From NCBI GenBank assembly GCA_937871435.1, contig CALMQM010000113.1, positions 1 to 56,594 on the forward strand: a stretch of DNA of 56,594 bases. The letters run 5' to 3'. Below the pieces are notes generated by a model, which did not search any database, was not told where the DNA came from, and saw only the letters and a program-made list of their open reading frames with translations. Each line of letters starts with the position of its first letter. Position 1 is the stretch's first letter. The translations under genes and the position numbers were made by a program. The DNA is from an uncultured Bacteroidota bacterium (lineage in GTDB: Bacteria > Bacteroidota > Bacteroidia > AKYH767-A > 2013-40CM-41-45). Of the stretch, positions 44,038 to 53,723 are shown piece by piece.

Positions 44038-46407
44038 TTATTCAAATAAGATTCTGGTAGTAATTCGATTGTGATCCTGCAGATCAAGTGTGATGAAGTA
44101 AATGCCTGCAGGAAGATTTCCTTTTTGTATTTCAAATCTATTTTCAGAACTGTCTACATGAATGGATTTTACAAGCTGACCCATTCTGTTAAAAAGTGAT
44201 ACTTCTAAAATGGACTGTCCATCATTTGTAAAAATAGTACATGAATTCCGGGCCGGTTGAGGGAAGATTAAAACCTCATTTTTAGGTATAAAAATTTCTT
44301 TGATCCCGGCTGTAAAATCAATTGAAAGGCCTGCGAGAAAATGATGTACTTGGGTATTTATTGTCTCGAAATCACCACCCAGATAAACATACCCTTCTCC
44401 ATTTTCCATACATCCGGCAAGTGAACTCACAGTCAAGCTTGCAGTCCATGGAGTAAGTGAACCCGTGGCACAATTAAATGAGGCCAACCGTCTTCTGGTT
44501 TGCCCGTCAACTGTATTGAAAAACCCACTTACAAAAAGTTCCTGGCCAGAGTTAGTCATGCATTCAATCGATCCATCAATGACCGGATTCCAGGAGAGAA
44601 GTGCATCATTGGTTAAATCGACAGCTCTTAAATAATTGTTTGATTGGCCATTAATAGTGTGAAAAGAACCACCTACATACAAAGTGTCACCTTTCTGACT
44701 GAAAGCGGTAATGTCATTGTCGAAGCTGAGACTAAGCGGAACATTTACACCTGCATTGCTTAAATCAAAGGAGGCGAACCGGAATTGATTACCTGCATTG
44801 ATACTGGTAAATTCACCACCTGCATAAAGTCTCGATCCATTTATTGCAAAGGCATGTACAACATCACTGAATCCCGGATTCCATGCAGTAAGCCTGCCGG
44901 CTGAATCAAAACATGCGGCATATCTTTGAGACACTGTACCATTCATTTGGGTAAAAAATCCTCCTGAAAAGAGCGAGTCGCCATAAGCTAAGAAACACAA
45001 TGGTCTGCTGTTCGGATCAGGATTCCAACTCGTCACCTCTCCGGTAGAAGCATTTGCAGATGCCATAAAATTTCGCACCGAATCACCGGTTTGGTGAAAG
45101 TATCCACCGTAATACACTTTACCATTGCGAGCATATACAGCAGTGACAGTAGAGTCAGCACCCGGATCAAAAGGAGTTGCAATTTTTGTGATTTCATCTA
45201 TGGCAGCAATGAAATCTCTACTTACAGCATTGGCTGAATAAAAACCACCTCCAATAAAAGCCTTGTTTCCCGTTAAACAAATTGTGTATACATCGGATCC
45301 CATCATGTGTGGGTCCCAAACACCTGGTAATCCCGTCGAAAGGTTCACAGAAGCGGCGTAGTTTCGTTTCTCTGTACCGATCATTGTAAACCGACCACCA
45401 ACAAGCAAATTTGCTCCATCGAGACACATCGTAAAAACTGAACTGTTCGCTGAAGGATTCCAGTTGGTAGCAGATCCGGTTATGGTGTCTATTTCAGCAA
45501 GGTTGGAGCGTGACTGTCCACCGATGCTTGAAAAGCTTCCTCCTGCCAATAAATTGGACCCATGAAGCAGTAAACAGGAAACTGGAGCATTCGCGGAAGG
45601 ATTCCAGGAAGTAGCAAGCGCAGATTGCAGGTCCAATGCCGCAAGGTTCTGACGAGAAGCTCCGCCAATATTGTTGAAATTCCCTCCTACAAAAAGTTGA
45701 GAGCCATCGGAAACTAATGAACCAATACCTGAGGCGGAAATTAAATTTGGATTCCAGGAATCAAGTGTATTGCTAGATAAATCAATTGCAGCCAGGTTAT
45801 GAAATGCTCCTGCACCACAACTGAAATTGCCTCCGAAATACAATTTATTATTGACGATTTCCATACAGCCAACTACACCGCTCAATGCAATTTGAAGGGA
45901 CCCCAATGTTCCACTTGTCGCATCAATAGCTGCAATACCCGAGACAAACGTTCCATTCACGTATGTAAAATTACCTCCTATATAAAGTGTATTTCCGTCC
46001 AGGCGCAAACAGGAAACGGTAGAGTTTGCGCCAATTGAAGGTGCCCAGGAGGTAAGCTGGTGGTTTGCATCCAGATGAGCCAATCCTACTCGGCTTTGGT
46101 CATAAATTTTAGTAAAGGAGCCTCCAATATACAGACCTCCATTTCCATCCGGAATAGCGCATCGAACTCCGTGGTCAATGTCATTAAGGTTGGAGCTAAC
46201 CAGTCCGGTATTCCGGTCACAATAAGCACCATAAGGGGTGTTCGGACCAACCTCGTGAAATATTCCGCCAATATATAATGTTGACCCATCATGAAACATG
46301 GTCTGTACGATACCATCTGTTACCCATTGTTCCGGATCCAGAATTTGTGCCTTAATCGTTAGAGATGTAAAAAAAAGAAAGAATAGAGATATGATCCCGG
46401 ATTTCAT
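44038..46407 (-). CDS. Secreted delta-60/DUF5122-type double propeller with T9SS domain
   Basis: The 789-residue protein has a signal peptide (ending TIKAQ) and fourteen repeats centred on LYIGGNFTxVNG-type strands (LYIGGIFHEVG, LYFGGNFSCGA, LFVGGNFNNIG, LLAGGSFSSIG, LYAGGEFTSIN, VYLGGDFETIN). Fourteen blades of about 48 residues would suit two seven-bladed propellers. Each blade has a following Asp/Thr-rich SxxxWNP turn (SWNPSANAPVSC). The T9SS type A domain ends it (IFPQPARNSCTIFT). No enzyme site is visible; probably a large surface or binding protein. Confidence 0.87.
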   Translation of the reverse strand: MKSGIISLFFLFFTSLTIKAQILDPEQWVTDGIVQTMFHDGSTLYIGGIFHEVGPNTPYGAYCDRNTGLVSSNLNDIDHGVRCAIPDGNGGLYIGGSFTKIYDQSRVGLAHLDANHQLTSWAPSIGANSTVSCLRLDGNTLYIGGNFTYVNGTFVSGIAAIDATSGTLGSLQIALSGVVGCMEIVNNKLYFGGNFSCGAGAFHNLAAIDLSSNTLDSWNPNLISASGIGSLVSDGSQLFVGGNFNNIGGASRQNLAALDLQSALATSWNPSANAPVSCLLLHGSNLLAGGSFSSIGGQSRSNLAEIDTITGSATNWNPSANSSVFTMCLDGANLLVGGRFTMIGTEKRNYAASVNLSTGLPGVWDPHMMGSDVYTICLTGNKAFIGGGFYSANAVSRDFIAAIDEITKIATPFDPGADSTVTAVYARNGKVYYGGYFHQTGDSVRNFMASANASTGEVTSWNPDPNSRPLCFLAYGDSLFSGGFFTQMNGTVSQRYAACFDSAGRLTAWNPGFSDVVHAFAINGSRLYAGGEFTSINAGNQFRFASFDLSNAGVNVPLSLSFDNDITAFSQKGDTLYVGGSFHTINGQSNNYLRAVDLTNDALLSWNPVIDGSIECMTNSGQELFVSGFFNTVDGQTRRRLASFNCATGSLTPWTASLTVSSLAGCMENGEGYVYLGGDFETINTQVHHFLAGLSIDFTAGIKEIFIPKNEVLIFPQPARNSCTIFTNDGQSILEVSLFNRMGQLVKSIHVDSSENRFEIQKGNLPAGIYFITLDLQDHNRITTRILFE

Positions 46408-46435
46408 ATGAGTTTATTTTAATTATTTGGAATAT

Positions 46436-46443
46436 CAAACATA
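46436..46443 (-). promoter_or_regulatory. Candidate -7 box for the delta-60 propeller gene
   Basis: On the minus strand TATGTTTG is a perfect TAnnTTTG match 29 bases before the ATG at 46407. There is no TTG at the expected -33 distance. Confidence 0.4.
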
Positions 46444-46781
46444 TGAATAAATTGTAATCTCCATTTAGTATCATGAAATAAATCAAGGCAAAAAATGCGG
46501 AAAATTCAGTTTAATTACCAGGGTTGCTGATGGTGTTCAAAGCAATTTTTATTTCCGGATAAATTTAAATGAAGACCCTATAAACACATCACCTTCTACA
46601 GGTTTTTTTTATATTAGAGTCAATAGACCACTAAACACAGAAGTATGAATTGGATTGAAGGGTGAGAAAAGCGCAAATTCTTATCTGTTATTATTGAATA
46701 GATTTTAAATGCAAGATATTTACGCAGACCTGAAGTTATTATTCTGATCACCCAATTGATTGAACGAAGCCCTCACTAAAT
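46444..46781. other. Intergenic region upstream of the propeller gene, no gene recognised
   Basis: AT-rich non-coding DNA with no array and no recognisable coding segment. It also marks the end of the BatD-like gene, for which no terminator hairpin is evident. Confidence 0.45.
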
Positions 46782-47339
46782 TTACTTTTGTTTTAATTTA
46801 ATAACTTCTTCCTTTGTCAATCCCCTCACAAAATCCCAATTGGGAACATTATAAACTTCTATATAACCCAGACTGTCACCAACAACATATCTGAGTGTAC
46901 CACTTGGTTTTACATAACTCTCACGAAAACTGTCAATCTGAAGTTTCTTTAATTCTTCCTCACTCAGATTTTCGCCTGAAATTTTCAATACGATGATTGG
47001 TCCCATCTCCGGTTTTCCCATTATGTAAAAATAAGGTGAGGGAACCCAGATTTCACCAACACGATTTGCTTTTAGAACATAGGTGAGACGATAACTGTTT
47101 TCAATCTTCCCGTTGGTGATTGAATAAGAAGTGCTTTTGGATGGTCCCTTTACAATCGTAAATCCATCACAAATCAAATTTGTGTTGGAATCAACTTCCG
47201 CTTTCACCTCAAATTCGACTGTAATTTTTTCTTCGATTTTGTAATCCTTCTTTTCTGTAAAGGAAGTTACCTTTTGCCCATAAACAAGGGTGAAAGAGAA
47301 AGCGAGAATTATAAAAGAGCAGAGAGTCTTCGCATTCAT
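46782..47339 (-). CDS. BatD-like single-domain exported protein
   Basis: The 185-residue protein has a signal peptide (ending VYGQ) and one beta-sandwich domain that follows the first BatD/oxygen-tolerance domain: YKIEEKITVEFEV, GFTIVKGPSKSTSYSITNGKIENSYRLTYVLKANRVGEIWVPSPYFYI with the characteristic strand-loop-strand and GPIIVLKI. A full BatD is about 600 residues with more domains and a transmembrane anchor; only the N-terminal domain exists here, and a short tail with SLGYIEVYNVPNWDF. No batABCE genes are nearby. It may be a stand-alone periplasmic protein derived from BatD. Confidence 0.7.
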   Translation of the reverse strand: MNAKTLCSFIILAFSFTLVYGQKVTSFTEKKDYKIEEKITVEFEVKAEVDSNTNLICDGFTIVKGPSKSTSYSITNGKIENSYRLTYVLKANRVGEIWVPSPYFYIMGKPEMGPIIVLKISGENLSEEELKKLQIDSFRESYVKPSGTLRYVVGDSLGYIEVYNVPNWDFVRGLTKEEVIKLKQK

Positions 47340-47406
47340 GTTGATGGTTTTTTTTGGGATGGCCTTAACAGCCGGGTTAAAGAGTTGTTATTCTTAAGAG
47401 CTATAT

Positions 47407-49086
47407 TTATAATTTGATAATCTTTCCTGAGTAGCTGAATTTCTGACCCAGGATATTGATCATGTATACTCCGGATGAAAGGGAGGAAAGGTTTATATTG
47501 GTTTCATTGTCATAGCAAGGACCGGAAAGTACCTTCTTTCCATAGATGGAATAAATTTCATATTCCGACCCAATACCGTTTTCATCTGAAAATTGAATGG
47601 TGATTTCTGAAACAAATGGATTAGGATAAATGTGGACTGGGTTTTCGTTTTGTATTTCAGAAATTCCTACCGGAGCTTCATAGACAATTGTATCACACAA
47701 ATAATCATTGGAGGTGTTACGATCAGGTTTGTTATTTGGACAGGAAACCCATGAACAAAATTGGTAAGTAAAAGGGAAATGTGGGATATACATTCCGTAT
47801 TCGTTCAGTGTGTCAATCGCTAAAGAGGTGGTTTGCCCCGGAGCAATATTTAAATTGTTGAATTCTTTCCAGTATTTGAAATTGCCGCAAGGTCCAAAGA
47901 GATAACTTTCCGCATTTGCATAGAAACTATGAATTGTATCAGTTCCTGTGTTTGTGATCGTCAGTCTGCAAACAAAAATCAACTCATAGACATTGGCGGG
48001 AAGGCTAGAGGGGTGTGTGACATAGGACGTATCAAATCCTACATCCGTAAGTGCAAGATCACTGGAATAATAAGTTGTGTTGCCCGAGGTGGAATATGTT
48101 TTCAGGTAGCAATGATTCTTAACATCAAGTTCACTTCCTCCAACCATGATAGTTGTATCAGCCACCGCGAATGAATTTGAATTCACTGAAGATGCAAGTG
48201 TTGAGAAAGAATTGATAAGTTGAAAATTCAGATCCAAAGCTGCAAAAGCGGAATCTTGTGATTTCCTCAACCAGATTGTCCCGGATTCCACCAATACATC
48301 TGCATTAGAAAAATTAATCGTGCTGAGATCAAGCTGATTCAGGATATTAAAATTGGAATCAATCTTAATTAAAGTATTGGAAGTGAGTAAGAGCGCTGTT
48401 GAATCTTGCAAAAGACTGATGTATCCTACCGGAGAAATAAAATAAAGCTGATTTACCAGTTGTCCGGATGAATTAAGTATAATGAGTCCTTGTTGATTCC
48501 CACAGAGGATTGTTGAATCGAGGCCTCCGGAAACAGTTGTAAAATGCTCGTTGCTAAGAAAGGTAAACAATGAATCTCCCGTTGAATTAAAAGCGTATAA
48601 TGTTGTATCAGAAACAAAAATTACTTTGCCATCCGGAAGTACCGCAACTGACCGGCATTGATTATCCGCAATTACACCGATCTGCTGTGGATTAATTTGC
48701 CTGGCCCATAGTGTATCACCATTGGGATTGATTTTTAAAATTAATCCGGAACTTATACCAAAATCACATCCGCTGATGTTCCCGCCGATAATGAAATTTC
48801 CGTCTTGAGTGGGTTTTATGTCTCTGAAATAGGTTTCGTCACTGTAGTAATAGTATTTTTCAAAAAGGAAATTACCTTGTTGATTTATTTTGGTGAATAT
48901 CCCCGGCGCGCTGAATTCGACATTCTCGACACTTGATCCAACAGTATAAAAATATCCTGAAGTGTCATGAGCGATTCCATGAATGCCTGAGTTAAACAGG
49001 GGCTCATAGCATTTTTCAAAATTTACTGTTTGAGAAAGCGCGTTGGATAGTGAAAGGACAAATAGAATGTACAATGATATTTTCAT
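47407..49086 (-). CDS. Secreted propeller plus CARDB-like protein with T9SS domain
   Basis: The 559-residue protein starts with a signal peptide (ending ALSQ). Residues about 25-330 look like a divergent beta-propeller (YFYTVGSSVENVEF, FIIGGNISGCDFG, VIFVSDTTLYAF). Residues about 340-465 form a CARDB-like sandwich (FVCRLTITNTGTDTIHSFYA, NIAPGQTTSLAIDT) with a Cys-rich loop (FCSWVSCPNNKPD). The last 80 residues are a T9SS type A domain (IYPNPFVSEITIQF). No catalytic residues stand out. It resembles the 52221 and 54180 genes in overall build. Confidence 0.8.
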   Translation of the reverse strand: MKISLYILFVLSLSNALSQTVNFEKCYEPLFNSGIHGIAHDTSGYFYTVGSSVENVEFSAPGIFTKINQQGNFLFEKYYYYSDETYFRDIKPTQDGNFIIGGNISGCDFGISSGLILKINPNGDTLWARQINPQQIGVIADNQCRSVAVLPDGKVIFVSDTTLYAFNSTGDSLFTFLSNEHFTTVSGGLDSTILCGNQQGLIILNSSGQLVNQLYFISPVGYISLLQDSTALLLTSNTLIKIDSNFNILNQLDLSTINFSNADVLVESGTIWLRKSQDSAFAALDLNFQLINSFSTLASSVNSNSFAVADTTIMVGGSELDVKNHCYLKTYSTSGNTTYYSSDLALTDVGFDTSYVTHPSSLPANVYELIFVCRLTITNTGTDTIHSFYANAESYLFGPCGNFKYWKEFNNLNIAPGQTTSLAIDTLNEYGMYIPHFPFTYQFCSWVSCPNNKPDRNTSNDYLCDTIVYEAPVGISEIQNENPVHIYPNPFVSEITIQFSDENGIGSEYEIYSIYGKKVLSGPCYDNETNINLSSLSSGVYMINILGQKFSYSGKIIKL

Positions 49087-49381
49087 GCTGGAAATTTTAA
49101 AACATGCAATGTAAATATAGTCAGAATTTCTCCTGTCCGGTAATTCGAATATGGCGAATATTTGGAATTGCTTGAGTTAGGAATGAATTAATCACTTGTA
49201 ACCGCTGCGAAGGATCTCCAAGATCCTTCGCAGCGGTAAGGATACCAAAGCTTCCGGTGTCTCTATCTGCGATCATTTAAAGATAAATGTTTATTGGTGA
49301 GGTGTAAAATAAAACGGGCTTCAGCGTATCTTGATTTCAGTCCGATCGATTACCTGCTTGACCGGCTTAAGTTTTCTGGTT
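49087..49381. other. Short gap with one palindromic repeat
   Basis: Apart from the palindrome at 49201-49237 I see only AT-rich DNA. The promoter of the 47407 gene must be near 49090-49130, where TATATTTA is one base off the TAnnTTTG box. Confidence 0.45.
49201..49237. repeat. Perfect palindrome built from two inverted ATCCTTCGCAGCGGT words
   Basis: The arms ACCGCTGCGAAGGATCT (49201-49217) and its complement (49221-49237) pair over 17 bases with a three-base loop. Each arm is the core word of the composite repeat found at 43790, 53991 and 56278, here joined head to head. Confidence 0.85.
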
Positions 49382-50434
49382 TTAAAGGCCGTTTTTAATC
49401 TTCTCAAAGTCTGCAAAATATTTATTGTGATCAAAATCTACAATTGATTTTCTTGCGTTTGTAGAAAACTGTGAATACTCTGAGTCGGTCATATCGTGGA
49501 ATTGATTTATTCTTTCTTTAAAATCGGTTATTGTTTCACAAAAATAACCATTCACTCCGTCCACAACGACTGAGTTGTTTTCAGGAAGATTAGTACTTAA
49601 CACAGGAACTCCGTTATTCATATATTGTTTCGCTTTGATTCCTGATTTTGATACTTGCATTTCTGTATTTGTCAGAGTGGCAATGCCGATATCAAATAAC
49701 GCAATTCTCTTTTGTATGTCAACTTCATTATTCCAGTCAATTCCTGAAGGGATTTCAATTTCAATAGTTGAATTGTCCTGAAAAAACTTTTGAATAAATT
49801 CTATGTCATCTCGGTTTATAACTCCTACGAGAATCAATTTCAACTGAAATCTAAGCTCTTTTAACGCCGGAAATACCAATTCGACCAGGCTGGCTTTATG
49901 GCCTCCACCAAATCCGCCAATCCAACCAACAGTAAAAATGGAATTTCTCTGAGTCTTCACTATTTCCAGGTCAACAATTGGAGAAGTTGTATGAACAATT
50001 TTACGATTAAATTGACTCAAATATTTTTCTATCTGTTTGCTTCCGACAGATAAACTTTCACAATGTTTCGCGAAATAATATATTGTTTCAGCATTCACTT
50101 CTAAATAGTCAGCATCATCAAGATCGTACACTGTGTCTTGATTTTTAATGCTGATAAGTAATTTCAGCAGAGTAGAATATATGAAATGTGATTGAACCCT
50201 CTGTATTATTATTAAAGAATTCGGCTTCCTGAAAAGGAGAGCTGATACATACGCTTTAATAAATCTATAAATCTCCAATGGTCTATAGCCGGGAACGACA
50301 AAATAACTTTCTACGCCTTTGTATTTTTTAAAAAATTCCAGCGGATATTTTGCTCTGTACCTTACACTTGGTGAGTCAAGATTATAATATGCAAACCAAT
50401 ATATAAATCCAATTTTCTTATTCTTAAAATTCAA
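49382..50434 (-). CDS. GT-B fold glycosyltransferase, possible capsule or O-antigen enzyme
   Basis: The 350-residue protein has a two-Rossmann GT-B shape: an N-terminal part starting IGFIYWFAYYNLDSPSVRYRAKYPLEFFKK, and a C-terminal half with FTVGWIGGFGGGHKASLVELV, DIGIATLTNTEMQVSKSGIKAKQYMNNGVPVLST, where the acidic-Lys segment and GVPVLST match the family 1/4 donor-binding region. Sugar and acceptor unknown. The start codon is TTG: the in-frame stop TAA lies four codons upstream and no ATG precedes residue 270. The gene stands alone, not in a polysaccharide cluster. Confidence 0.8.
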   Translation of the reverse strand: MNFKNKKIGFIYWFAYYNLDSPSVRYRAKYPLEFFKKYKGVESYFVVPGYRPLEIYRFIKAYVSALLFRKPNSLIIIQRVQSHFIYSTLLKLLISIKNQDTVYDLDDADYLEVNAETIYYFAKHCESLSVGSKQIEKYLSQFNRKIVHTTSPIVDLEIVKTQRNSIFTVGWIGGFGGGHKASLVELVFPALKELRFQLKLILVGVINRDDIEFIQKFFQDNSTIEIEIPSGIDWNNEVDIQKRIALFDIGIATLTNTEMQVSKSGIKAKQYMNNGVPVLSTNLPENNSVVVDGVNGYFCETITDFKERINQFHDMTDSEYSQFSTNARKSIVDFDHNKYFADFEKIKNGL

Positions 50435-50630
50435 TGTGTCATCTGTTTAAAAAGATATCTAACTGTTTGCCTGTTTATGATTTGGCGATTCCGGAGCAGA
50501 AAACTGTTAGCAATTTACGTAATGAAATAAATACAAAAGTTCATCAAAATACAAAAGGGTCAATTTCACAAACAAGATGTCAACATTTTGGTGTTTCTCA
50601 GGTTCGACCTTATGTATCATTGAATACACA

Positions 50631-51353
50631 TTATGGGTTCATTTTATTGTAAGTCGCATGTATAATGTCCGGTGTAGCTTTTGACATTACTTCACTAAAA
50701 CCAAAAGTTAATTCTGTTTTACCTTCCTTTAATTGTTGGAAGACAGCATTTACAAAATCTGCAACAGGAGGTTGTCCGTCATGTAAGCCTTTACCGCCAA
50801 GGTCTGTATTTAAAGCCGGTGGGATCATTTCGATGACTTCAATATTTTTTGACTTTAGCATATGTCTCAATGAAAGAGTAAAAGAATGAAAAAATGCTTT
50901 GGTAGCGCAATAAACAGGAACTTTAGATAGTTGTACAAAAGCTAAGCCTGAAGTCACATTGATAATTGTGTCTATGGACTTTAGAGCGCTGAACAAAGTG
51001 ATCAAATGAACGGGAGCTATAACATTGATCTGAATCTCGTTAATAGTCTTTGGGTAGAAATCAGAATCGGAAATGTTCATCCAATTTTGATTTCCCGCAT
51101 TATTGATCAGAACATTTAAGTCCGGATGATTTTCTGATACCCACTTGTAAAGTTCAATCCTGTCCGCTTCCGCTGATAAGTCGCACACTTTTGTTATCAC
51201 AGTGGGAAATTTATCCTTTACATCTTTAAGCGCTGATTCTCTTCTGCCGCAGATTATGACTGTATTATTTTCCTGGATAAATCTTTCAGTCAGCCCTGAA
51301 CCAATACCACTTCCTCCGCCGGTAATTAAAATTTTGTTGTTTGATATTTTCAT
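50631..51353 (-). CDS. Short-chain dehydrogenase/reductase (DltE-like)
   Basis: The 240-residue protein has all SDR landmarks: ITGGGSGIGSGL binding NAD(P), VLINNAGNQNW, and VPVYCATKAFFHSF with the catalytic Tyr-x-x-x-Lys; the preceding NVTSGLAF holds the catalytic Ser. C-terminal KNIEVIEMIPPALNTDLGGKG resembles the DltE-like or short-chain oxidoreductase subgroup of unknown substrate. It is followed by a partly overlapping non-coding tail and preceded by a divergent or separate unit. Cytoplasmic, single gene; cofactor preference (Arg-Arg after the Gly-rich loop, CGRRES) suggests NADP. Confidence 0.88.
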   Translation of the reverse strand: MKISNNKILITGGGSGIGSGLTERFIQENNTVIICGRRESALKDVKDKFPTVITKVCDLSAEADRIELYKWVSENHPDLNVLINNAGNQNWMNISDSDFYPKTINEIQINVIAPVHLITLFSALKSIDTIINVTSGLAFVQLSKVPVYCATKAFFHSFTLSLRHMLKSKNIEVIEMIPPALNTDLGGKGLHDGQPPVADFVNAVFQQLKEGKTELTFGFSEVMSKATPDIIHATYNKMNP

Positions 51354-51610
51354 TTTTATTTGGGTTTCAATTTGTTGATTGTGTAATGGAATTGCGTCCT
51401 GTAATGACTACTAACGAAATTAGAATCAAAGCAGTTTAAATAAGAAGGAATAACGCGGAACAGACTCTCATGAAAAAATGCAGCGGACAAAAGTAAATAT
51501 TCTCCGCTTCGATGCATTGCTTTTGTTTTAACCTGCATACTGTTTTTATGAGCTTGCTCTTGAAATATTTTAGCTGTCATATATCCGGAAAGATATTAGC
51601 AGTAACCCTT

Positions 51611-52036
51611 TTATTCAGTAATCTGTTTTATTTGTTGCAATACGTTTGTCCACGCTTGCTGTGAGTGTTGTTGTGCCTGTTCATTAGCAAAACCTGTTTG
51701 TGTCAATGTTAGCTTGGTTTTACCGTTTGTCGTGTCAAGTTTATATTCAACCAATGAATAATTTTCCGGTTTGTCTTCAAGTCCGCTAAAACCACTCCAA
51801 TATGAATACTGTAAAAGTTTGTCTTTCGTGATGTGAAGGATTGTTCCTTTGTCTTTGTATTGTTGACCTTGATATTCGCCCTGGAAAATAATATCGCTAC
51901 CAGTTTCCCAATTGCTCAAGGTCTCTGTTCCGAATAGATAAACTTTAATTTTTGCAGGGTTTGTCAATGCATCCCATACTTTTGCTTTGTCAGCATTGAT
52001 TTCAATGCTTGTTGTAACTATCAGTTCTTTATTCAT
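51611..52036 (-). CDS. SRPBCC/AHSA1-domain protein (second in window)
   Basis: The 141-residue protein is a stand-alone AHSA1-type domain: VTTSIEINADKAKVWDALTNPAKIKVYLFG, DIIFQGEYQGQQYKDKGTIL, YSYWSGFSGLEDKPENYSLVEYKL and the closing helix NEQAQQHSQQAWTNVLQQIKQITE. Unlike the gene at 29325 it has no ArsR partner. Its ligand is unknown. It is one of four START/AHSA1-like or GNAT-type small metabolic proteins scattered in the window. Confidence 0.85.
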   Translation of the reverse strand: MNKELIVTTSIEINADKAKVWDALTNPAKIKVYLFGTETLSNWETGSDIIFQGEYQGQQYKDKGTILHITKDKLLQYSYWSGFSGLEDKPENYSLVEYKLDTTNGKTKLTLTQTGFANEQAQQHSQQAWTNVLQQIKQITE

Positions 52037-52220
52037 TTAATACTCTTTTTCATTAGGTTCTCAATGATTTGTTGTGTTGTGCAATGGGTATTATTACCAT
52101 CGAGACTTAACTGATGTGTCTTTCTTGATTTATTCGAAGATACAAATTATTTTCCCGCTTGGCAGGAAATATCATGAGATCCTTCACTTAGAAGAACCTT
52201 CACAGCGGGATTTCCTTTAT

Positions 52221-53723
52221 TCAATGTAGTATGATTACTTTTCCGGAATACAAGCTTCCATTACTCGTGACAAAATTGTAAAAATACATTCCGGATGAAA
52301 AATAATCGGCATTGAACAGAATTGTTTTTGTGGTCGGATTTGCAACTTTTACCATCAAATTTGAATGTGCGTCATACAGATTAAAAACAGCTCCGAAGGC
52401 AAGACCTTCCTGTTGAAATTTCACTTCGCCAGTTGCGGGATTTGGAAAAAGATTATACTCCTTCATTTCCAACTGCTCTGTTCCTAAAGAAATACAGCCA
52501 TTGTCCATAGTTATTCCGGATGAAGAATTCCATGACGTGCTTGTTGATAAAAACTGATTTGTCCCAGAAGAAATTTCTAAATACGAATTATCCGCCCAGA
52601 TCCAGGGTTGACAGGTGGGGTTTAAGACTATTGAATCTTCAATGAAGCAATTACTGTAATGAGTATCATACATAGCGAGTGTGTGTGACGATCCGAAAAT
52701 TGCTCGATTTTCTTTTAAGATGGCTTCTGTCGCGATCAATGCATTCCCTATTTTATAATTCATGATCATCCGTGAAGAATTCACTACCATTCTAAAAGCC
52801 CGATTGCCATTGACACGACCGGTAAAAACAAGATTGCTGTCGGCCAATGAATAAGCGGAGAGGTAGTCGCTGACATCACCAGGGCCGTATATGCTACAGA
52901 GATATGTTCCATTCGTATCTACAATATTTATAGAAGCACTTTCTGACCCCATCCACCAATATTTAGAAATTATCCAATATTCTCCAGCTGAACTTTCCAC
53001 TACATCTGTATAATTTTCGTATTCGAGAGCATTGCAGAACGTCCACAAAATATCGCCATTTGAATTTAATTTAGCGAGAAGTGTGCTTTGGTGAATATTA
53101 CCAGGATAGGTACTTCCCTCCATTCCCGTACAAATGATATTGTGATTTCTATCAACAATAAAATTCACTATTTCAGGACTGTTATAGGAACTGTGTAACG
53201 CATCACTGCCAAAGAATATTTCCTTGACAATGTTTCCCTGAATGTCCATCTTCAACAAATAGCATTTATGTGCAATCCTGCAAAGAACAAAAAGAGAATC
53301 CTCGTCCACCAATTTGAGTTTCATAAATTCCATTACAGTATCTGTCAGAAAATAATTCTTTTGCCAAATAATTAGTCCGTTTTTATCAAGATTCATGATA
53401 GAGGAGCCAGAATCTGTTTTGGTCATTACATAAAATGAACTGTCTACGTTCGATTGCTCAACGGAAACAGCAACAACATTGTTGGCATTAGAATATCGTT
53501 TTGTCATTAAGGTATCCCCCAGAGTGTCCAATTTGATGAACAGAAGTTCATCAAGTGAATTTCGGGAGCAACGTGCAAAGACTGCAATGTTTGAATCTTT
53601 TGAAATAAGAATGTCCGATATCTGAACAGTATCGTTAATGTCGCCAAATTCTTTACTGAATATTTGCGCGCTTATCTGAAGAGCGAAACACAGAAGTAAT
53701 CCAATTAAGCCCGATGTTTTCAT
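52221..53723 (-). CDS. Secreted propeller-type protein with T9SS sorting domain
   Basis: The 500-residue protein starts with a signal peptide (ending QISAQ). A beta-propeller-like region covers about residues 22-390, with strand-turn patterns KDSNIAVFARCSRNSLDELLFIKLDTLGDTLMTKRYS, DRNHNIICTGMEGSTYP and LLAKLNSNGDILWTFC, which look like the SBBP/PQQ-like repeats of the 54180 protein. Residues 420-500 are a T9SS type A domain (LFPNPATGEVKFQQ). No catalytic residues are evident. An adhesive or signalling role is inferred from the family pattern. Confidence 0.8.
   Translation of the reverse strand: MKTSGLIGLLLCFALQISAQIFSKEFGDINDTVQISDILISKDSNIAVFARCSRNSLDELLFIKLDTLGDTLMTKRYSNANNVVAVSVEQSNVDSSFYVMTKTDSGSSIMNLDKNGLIIWQKNYFLTDTVMEFMKLKLVDEDSLFVLCRIAHKCYLLKMDIQGNIVKEIFFGSDALHSSYNSPEIVNFIVDRNHNIICTGMEGSTYPGNIHQSTLLAKLNSNGDILWTFCNALEYENYTDVVESSAGEYWIISKYWWMGSESASINIVDTNGTYLCSIYGPGDVSDYLSAYSLADSNLVFTGRVNGNRAFRMVVNSSRMIMNYKIGNALIATEAILKENRAIFGSSHTLAMYDTHYSNCFIEDSIVLNPTCQPWIWADNSYLEISSGTNQFLSTSTSWNSSSGITMDNGCISLGTEQLEMKEYNLFPNPATGEVKFQQEGLAFGAVFNLYDAHSNLMVKVANPTTKTILFNADYFSSGMYFYNFVTSNGSLYSGKVIILH

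Noticed and set aside
50434-50652. 72-codon frame between the glycosyltransferase and SDR genes
   Set aside because: It covers the upstream region of the minus-strand glycosyltransferase and the end of the SDR gene, with no protein-like features.
51356-51580. 74-codon frame just upstream of the SDR gene
   Set aside because: No recognisable fold, no ribosome site, and mixed composition; probably the leader or promoter region of the SDR gene.
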